This document shows, piece by piece, positions 5,900 to 10,089 of a stretch of 10,089 nt of DNA. Numbering within the stretch: the stretch's first letter is position 1; the number at the start of each line of letters is the position of its first letter. This stretch comes from Thiotrichales bacterium. Its GTDB lineage: Bacteria; Pseudomonadota; Gammaproteobacteria; UWMA-0217. The notes beneath the pieces are model-generated. The model searched no databases and was not told where the DNA came from. It was given only the letters and a program-made list of their open reading frames with translations. The position numbers and the translations under genes are program-made. The stretch covers positions 1 to 10,089 of the forward strand of contig JANTGD010000101.1 of assembly GCA_024763135.1 (NCBI GenBank), read 5' to 3'.

Positions 5900-6823
5900 A
5901 TGAAGCTGATCCGTGGGCTGCACAACCTGCGACCGGAGCACCGCGGCTCGGTGGCGACTATCGGCAATTTCGATGGTGTCCATCGCGGCCACCAAGCCGT
6001 TATCCACAGCCTAAAAGCACGCGGGGCAGCACTCGCCTGTCAAACCACCGTCATCACCTTCGAACCCTTGCCACACGAATTCTTTCTACGCGAGCATGCC
6101 CCCGCGCGCCTCAGCTCACTCCGCGAAAAATACGCGTATTTTCAGGAACATGGGGTAGATCAACTGCTGTGCTTGCCATTCAATGCGCAACTCAGCGGGC
6201 TCAGCGCAGAACAGTTCATCCAACAAATTCTGGTTGCGGGTCTTGCCGTCAAGCATCTGGTGGTGGGAGACGATTTCCGCTTTGGGAAAGGCCGTAGCGG
6301 GGATTTTCATCTGCTCGTCAGAGCAGGCCAGGAGCACGGCTTCGATGTCGTCGACACCCATACCTTACAGGCGGACGATGCGCGTATCAGCAGCACTCGC
6401 ATTCGCGCCGCGCTGGCTGCTGGCGATCTGACGACTGCCGGTTCACTGCTTGGACGTCCTTACGCCATGTGTGGACGCGTCATCCAGGGTGACCAACGCG
6501 GGCGAACGATTGGTTTCCCCACCGCCAATATCCGTATCCACCGCCCGATTTCCCCCTTACATGGAGTCTATGCGGTCGAGGTCGAGGGGATCGGCTACGG
6601 TGTCACCAATGTCGGGACACGCCCAACGGTGGACGGCAACGCATTTTTGATCGAAACTCACGTGCTGGACTTTAGCGGCGACCTCTACGGACAACGGCTT
6701 TCGATCCGCTGGCTCAAGCATCTCCGTGGCGAAATGAAATTTGCCTCTCTCGATGAACTCAAACAACAGATTGCGCGCGATATCCAGGCAGCGCGGCAAT
6801 TTTTTGAACAGGAACTGCAGTGA
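5900..6823 (+). CDS. ribF: Bifunctional riboflavin kinase/FAD synthetase
   Basis: A 307-residue cytosolic enzyme that phosphorylates riboflavin to FMN and then adenylylates FMN to FAD (E. coli RibF is 313 residues). N-terminal nucleotidyltransferase domain (about 1-185): GNFDGVHRGH (22-31) with the H28-x-G-H31 ATP motif, VITFEPLP, VVGDDFRFGKGRSGD, and ISSTRIR (163-169). C-terminal kinase domain (about 186-307): GRTIGFPTAN (201-210) with the PTAN metal/ATP motif, VTNVGTRPTV, and E252 in FLIETHVLDF as the likely catalytic base. The ATG at 5900 has only a weak GGAA 10 bases upstream. Its stop overlaps the ileS start in GTGA, so the two are translationally coupled. The order ribF-ileS-lspA is conserved in gammaproteobacteria. 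All key motifs are intact. Confidence 0.97.
   Translation: MKLIRGLHNLRPEHRGSVATIGNFDGVHRGHQAVIHSLKARGAALACQTTVITFEPLPHEFFLREHAPARLSSLREKYAYFQEHGVDQLLCLPFNAQLSGLSAEQFIQQILVAGLAVKHLVVGDDFRFGKGRSGDFHLLVRAGQEHGFDVVDTHTLQADDARISSTRIRAALAAGDLTTAGSLLGRPYAMCGRVIQGDQRGRTIGFPTANIRIHRPISPLHGVYAVEVEGIGYGVTNVGTRPTVDGNAFLIETHVLDFSGDLYGQRLSIRWLKHLRGEMKFASLDELKQQIARDIQAARQFFEQELQ
6810..6813 (+). promoter_or_regulatory. Ribosome binding site of ileS
   Basis: AGGA within the end of ribF, 6 bases ahead of GTG 6820. It supports the GTG start and the 4-base GTGA overlap with the ribF stop codon. Confidence 0.6.
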
Positions 6824-9642
6824 CCGACTACAAGCACACGCTGAATCTTCCCAAAACTAACTTTCCCATGCGCGGCAACCTCGCTAAGCGAGAGCCGGAA
6901 ATGCTCCAACGCTGGGAAGCTGAGCAACGCTATGCCCAGCTGCGTGCCCTCACCGCTGGCCGCCCGGTTTTTACGCTGCACGATGGCCCGCCTTACGCCA
7001 ATGGTGACATTCATATCGGCCATGCGGTGAATAAGATTCTCAAGGATATGATCGTCAAGGCCAAAACACTCAGTGGCTACGACGCGCCCTATGTGCCAGG
7101 TTGGGACTGCCATGGCCTGCCCATTGAGCTCAAAGTCGAACAGCAAGTTGGCAAAGTCGGCGCGCAAGTGGATGCCAAAACCTTTCGCGAGCACTGCCGC
7201 GCCTATGCAGCCTCACAAGTCGCGGGGCAAAAAACAGATTTCAAACGCCTGGGAGTGATGGGGGATTGGGACCACCCCTATCTCACCATGGACTTCAAAA
7301 CAGAAGCCAATATTATCCGCGCGTTGGGCCAGATCATCGCCAATGGACACCTCACCAAAGGCGAGAAACCCGTGCACTGGTGCGTAGACTGTGGTTCTGC
7401 GCTGGCCGAGGCCGAGGTCGAATACGAAGATAAGGTCTCTTACGCCATCGATGTCCGCTTTGAAGTGGTCGATCGCGAATCCTTTTTGCAACACTGTGAC
7501 ATCGATGGTGAGCTCGGTCCGGGCCCGGTATCGTTGGTCATCTGGACCACCACACCCTGGACTCTGCCAGCCAACCAAGCAGTGGCCCTGCACCCTGACC
7601 TGGAGTATGTACTGTTGGAAACCGGCGGGGAATATCTGCTACTGGCCGAAGCACTCTATCAAACTGCGCTCGAACGCTACGAGCTGGACGATTTTCAGAT
7701 CGTAGGACGCTGCCGGGGCGCGCAACTCGAACATCAACAACTCAAGCACCCGTTTTACGAACGCCAGGTGCCGGTCATCCTGGGCGATCACGTCACTACC
7801 GAGGCCGGTACGGGTGCGGTGCACACCGCACCGGGGCATGGTCAAGAGGACTACGCGGTGGGGTTGAAATACGCTTTGCCGGTAGACAATCCAGTTGGAC
7901 CCGATGGCCGTTTTCTGCCCGATACCCCGTTGTTTGCGGGCGAATCGGTGCATAAAGCCAACCCGCATGTGCTCGAGGTCCTTAAAGAACAGGGCGCGCT
8001 ACTCAACGAAGCCAAACTCAAACACAGCTACCCACATTGCTGGCGACATAAGACACCCATTATCTTCCGCGCAACGCCACAGTGGTTCATCAGTATGGAC
8101 CAAAACCATCTCCGCGATGCCGCCCTGGAAGAAATTCGGAATGTCGAATGGATGCCTGGCTGGGGCGAAGCGCGTATCTACGGTATGGTAGAAAACCGAC
8201 CCGACTGGTGCATCTCGAGACAGCGCAACTGGGGGGTACCCATCGCACTGTTCGTGCACAAACACACGCACGCGCTCCATCCAGATACGCCCGCGTTGAT
8301 CGAAGCAGTCGCACAACGCGTGGAACTGGCTGGGATTGACGCCTGGTTCGAACTCGACCCCGCCGAACTCCTCGGTGACGACAGCGATGACTATGTCAAA
8401 GTCCCGGATACACTGGATGTTTGGTTCGATTCAGGCGTCACGCATTATACGGTTCTGCAGCAACGCGAAGCCCTGCAACTGCCCGCAGATTTGTATCTGG
8501 AGGGTTCAGACCAACATCGCGGCTGGTTTCAATCTTCACTATTGAGTGCCGTCGCAATGCGTGACAAGGCTCCCTACATCAGCGTCCTCACACACGGCTT
8601 CACCGTGGATGCCAAGGGCGAGAAAATGTCCAAATCGCGCGGGAATGTGGTTGCGCCGCAAAAAGTGATTAAAACGCTGGGTGCGGACATCCTGCGTCTG
8701 TGGGTCGCCTCCTGTGACTATAGCCGCGAGATGACCGTTTCCGATGAGATTCTCAAACGCACCGCAGATGCTTACCGACGCATGCGCAATACTGCGCGTT
8801 TCCTGCTTGCAAACCTGCACGATTTCGAGCCTGAGCAACACCGCTTGCCCCTGGAGGAGCTGGTGCCCCTCGATCGTTGGATCGTCGGCCAAACCGCCGA
8901 GCTACAGGCCAAAATTCTCGAGGCCTACGATGGCTATCAATTCCACCTGATCTATCAACAGCTGCTGAACTACTGCACCGTAGAACTGGGCAGCTTCTAC
9001 CTTGATGTCATCAAAGATCGCCAGTACACCTGCAAACAAGAGAGCCATGCCCGGCGCTCCACCCAAACCGCCATGTACCACACCCTGCTCGCGCTGACCC
9101 GCTGGATGGCTCCAATCCTCACCTTTACGAGCGAAGAAATCCAGCAGGCGACACCGGGAGATCGGCCGGCTTCGGTGTTCCACACGCTCTGGTACGACCA
9201 GCTTGCGCCTCTCCCGGCAGACGCCAAGCTTGGCAATGCCTTTTGGAATACGCTACTTGAAGTCCGCGACGCAGTCGGCCCGGTGATCGAAGCACTGCGT
9301 GCCGACAAGGTGATCGGCTCCTCACTCGATGCCGAGGTCATCTTGTATTGCGATGCATCGTTGCTAGCGCTGCTCGCTCAACTCGAGGATGAACTGCGCT
9401 TTGTGCTCATCACGTCCTATGCGCGACTTGCGCCACTGGAGGAAAAACCCGCAGTTGTCGATACCCACAAACTTTCCACTGGTGAATCGCTCGCAGTCTC
9501 CGCCACCGCAAGCGAACATCCCAAATGCGTGCGTTGCTGGCACCACCGCGCCGATGTCGGACACAATCCGGAACATCCCGAGTTATGCGGACGGTGTATC
9601 GAAAACGTCAGCGGAGCAGGCGAGGTGCGCCACTATGCTTAG
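6820..9642 (+). CDS. ileS: Isoleucyl-tRNA synthetase
   Basis: A 940-residue class I aminoacyl-tRNA synthetase that charges tRNA-Ile and edits misactivated valine (E. coli IleS is 938). Seen from GTG 6820: PPYANGDIHIGH with the HIGH signature at 65-68, the CP1 editing domain with TTTPWTLPANQA (from 243) and GTGAVHTAPGHGQEDY, WCISRQRNWGVP, LDVWFDSGVTH, EGSDQHRGWFQ, the KMSKS loop at 602-606, and the anticodon-binding domain with SFYLDVIKDRQYT and RWMAPIL. The C-terminal zinc finger has four cysteines at 903, 906, 923 and 926. The bacterial-type C-terminal finger and HIGH/KMSKS spacing make this the IleS1 type, which is generally the mupirocin-sensitive one (family knowledge, not testable here). 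GTG is preferred because the protein begins MTDYKHTLNLPKT as in relatives. It overlaps ribF by 4 and lspA by 8 bases. Confidence 0.98.
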   Translation: MTDYKHTLNLPKTNFPMRGNLAKREPEMLQRWEAEQRYAQLRALTAGRPVFTLHDGPPYANGDIHIGHAVNKILKDMIVKAKTLSGYDAPYVPGWDCHGLPIELKVEQQVGKVGAQVDAKTFREHCRAYAASQVAGQKTDFKRLGVMGDWDHPYLTMDFKTEANIIRALGQIIANGHLTKGEKPVHWCVDCGSALAEAEVEYEDKVSYAIDVRFEVVDRESFLQHCDIDGELGPGPVSLVIWTTTPWTLPANQAVALHPDLEYVLLETGGEYLLLAEALYQTALERYELDDFQIVGRCRGAQLEHQQLKHPFYERQVPVILGDHVTTEAGTGAVHTAPGHGQEDYAVGLKYALPVDNPVGPDGRFLPDTPLFAGESVHKANPHVLEVLKEQGALLNEAKLKHSYPHCWRHKTPIIFRATPQWFISMDQNHLRDAALEEIRNVEWMPGWGEARIYGMVENRPDWCISRQRNWGVPIALFVHKHTHALHPDTPALIEAVAQRVELAGIDAWFELDPAELLGDDSDDYVKVPDTLDVWFDSGVTHYTVLQQREALQLPADLYLEGSDQHRGWFQSSLLSAVAMRDKAPYISVLTHGFTVDAKGEKMSKSRGNVVAPQKVIKTLGADILRLWVASCDYSREMTVSDEILKRTADAYRRMRNTARFLLANLHDFEPEQHRLPLEELVPLDRWIVGQTAELQAKILEAYDGYQFHLIYQQLLNYCTVELGSFYLDVIKDRQYTCKQESHARRSTQTAMYHTLLALTRWMAPILTFTSEEIQQATPGDRPASVFHTLWYDQLAPLPADAKLGNAFWNTLLEVRDAVGPVIEALRADKVIGSSLDAEVILYCDASLLALLAQLEDELRFVLITSYARLAPLEEKPAVVDTHKLSTGESLAVSATASEHPKCVRCWHHRADVGHNPEHPELCGRCIENVSGAGEVRHYA
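9622..9625 (+). promoter_or_regulatory. Ribosome binding site of lspA
   Basis: GAGG inside the last codons of ileS, 9 bases ahead of ATG 9635, supports this start within the ileS coding sequence. Confidence 0.5.
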
Positions 9643-10089
9643 ATGGCTGGGTGTTTCAGCTGCAGTAATCGCCCTGGATCAGGCCAGCAAGATCGCTGCA
9701 GACCGGCTGTTGGAAATTCACCAAAGCGTCCCGGTCATACCCGGCTTCTTCGATCTGACGTTGGCCTATAACAAGGGCGCCGCATTCAGCTTTTTGAGTG
9801 ACGCCGGTGGCTGGCAGCGCTGGTTGTTTACAGCACTCGCACTAGGTGTCAGCCTGGCCCTGATCCTCTGGATCAAGCGTCTGCCGCGAGACGAGCGCCT
9901 CTTGCCCCTCGGGCTCTCCATGATACTCGGCGGCGCGCTCGGCAATGTCATTGATCGACTGATCTACGGACATGTCATCGATTTCATCCACTGGTACTAC
10001 CGAAGTTTCAGCTGGCCGGCCTTCAACCTCGCGGATTCAGCCATTAGCATCGGAGCAGTTCTGCTGATCATCCACACCCTGTTCTTTGC
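9635..10089 (+). CDS. lspA: Lipoprotein signal peptidase II (partial, C-terminus beyond window)
   Basis: The first 151 codons of an inner-membrane aspartyl peptidase that cuts signal peptides from diacylglyceryl-prolipoproteins. I translated it from ATG 9635, which overlaps the ileS stop by 8 bases. Seen: membrane segments near 4-22, 64-80, 92-110 and 136-151, LDQASK with D15, YNKGAAFS (45-52), GGALGNVIDR (99-108), and the catalytic pair D116 (VIDF) and D134 (FNLAD). The family is about 160-170 residues, so only some 10-20 residues are missing. The loop between the catalytic aspartates is 18 residues against 19 in P. aeruginosa LspA, a minor difference. It probably continues into fkpB and ispH, as in relatives, but that is outside the window. 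It is the last visible gene of the ribF-ileS-lspA operon. Confidence 0.96.
   Translation, partial: MLRWLGVSAAVIALDQASKIAADRLLEIHQSVPVIPGFFDLTLAYNKGAAFSFLSDAGGWQRWLFTALALGVSLALILWIKRLPRDERLLPLGLSMILGGALGNVIDRLIYGHVIDFIHWYYRSFSWPAFNLADSAISIGAVLLIIHTLFF

Noticed and set aside
5597..6007. Minus-strand open frame of 136 codons over the murJ/ribF junction
   Set aside because: Antisense to murJ and ribF, with no domain and composition typical of a shadow.
6685..7194. Minus-strand open frame of 169 codons across the ribF/ileS junction
   Set aside because: Antisense to two well-conserved genes, with no recognisable domain; a shadow frame in GC-rich coding DNA.
1..10089. CRISPR arrays, insertion sequences, tRNA genes and attachment sites
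   Set aside because: No spaced direct repeats, transposase-like frames, terminal inverted repeats or tRNA-like sequences were seen; coding density is high and the longest gap is 229 bases.

Overview
This window looks like the chromosome of a gammaproteobacterium with GC content in the mid-50s by eye. The best evidence is the run murJ-ribF-ileS-lspA beside an ispB, an arrangement known from Pseudomonas and Chromatiales-type genomes. The IleS protein also has HIGH, KMSKS and C-terminal zinc-finger residues at almost the same numbers as E. coli IleS. I cannot name the genus. I see no mobile elements, CRISPR arrays, tRNA or rRNA genes, and no sign of horizontal transfer. This is mostly a core-genome region.

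Layout: two arms diverge from a gap of about 90 bases at 4192-4280. The left arm is on the minus strand and holds, in transcription order, four genes. They are ispB (octaprenyl diphosphate synthase for the quinone side chain), a secreted or membrane-anchored Tim44-domain protein, a GCS2-family glutamate-cysteine ligase, and an AspA/AstE-like M14 metallo-hydrolase cut off by the window's left edge. The last two overlap by 8 bases and are surely co-translated. ispB, the Tim44 gene and the ligase gene are separated by gaps of 134 and 229 bases that hold weak promoter- and terminator-like signals, so they are probably separate units.

The right arm is on the plus strand: murJ (lipid II flippase), ribF (riboflavin kinase/FAD synthetase), ileS (isoleucyl-tRNA synthetase) and lspA (signal peptidase II, cut by the right edge). 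murJ and ribF are 56 bases apart, with a perfect TATAAT between them. ribF/ileS overlap by 4 bases (GTGA) and ileS/lspA by 8, so ribF-ileS-lspA reads as one translationally coupled operon serving flavin cofactors, tRNA charging and lipoprotein maturation.

Several starts are non-ATG: murJ is best started at TTG 4281, ileS at GTG 6820 and the Tim44 gene at GTG 3088. No previously undescribed system stands out. The points most worth a second look are the ligase/hydrolase pair, the direct ispB-murJ junction (the ribosomal-protein block usually found between them is absent), and a palindrome inside a putative promoter spacer ahead of the Tim44 gene.
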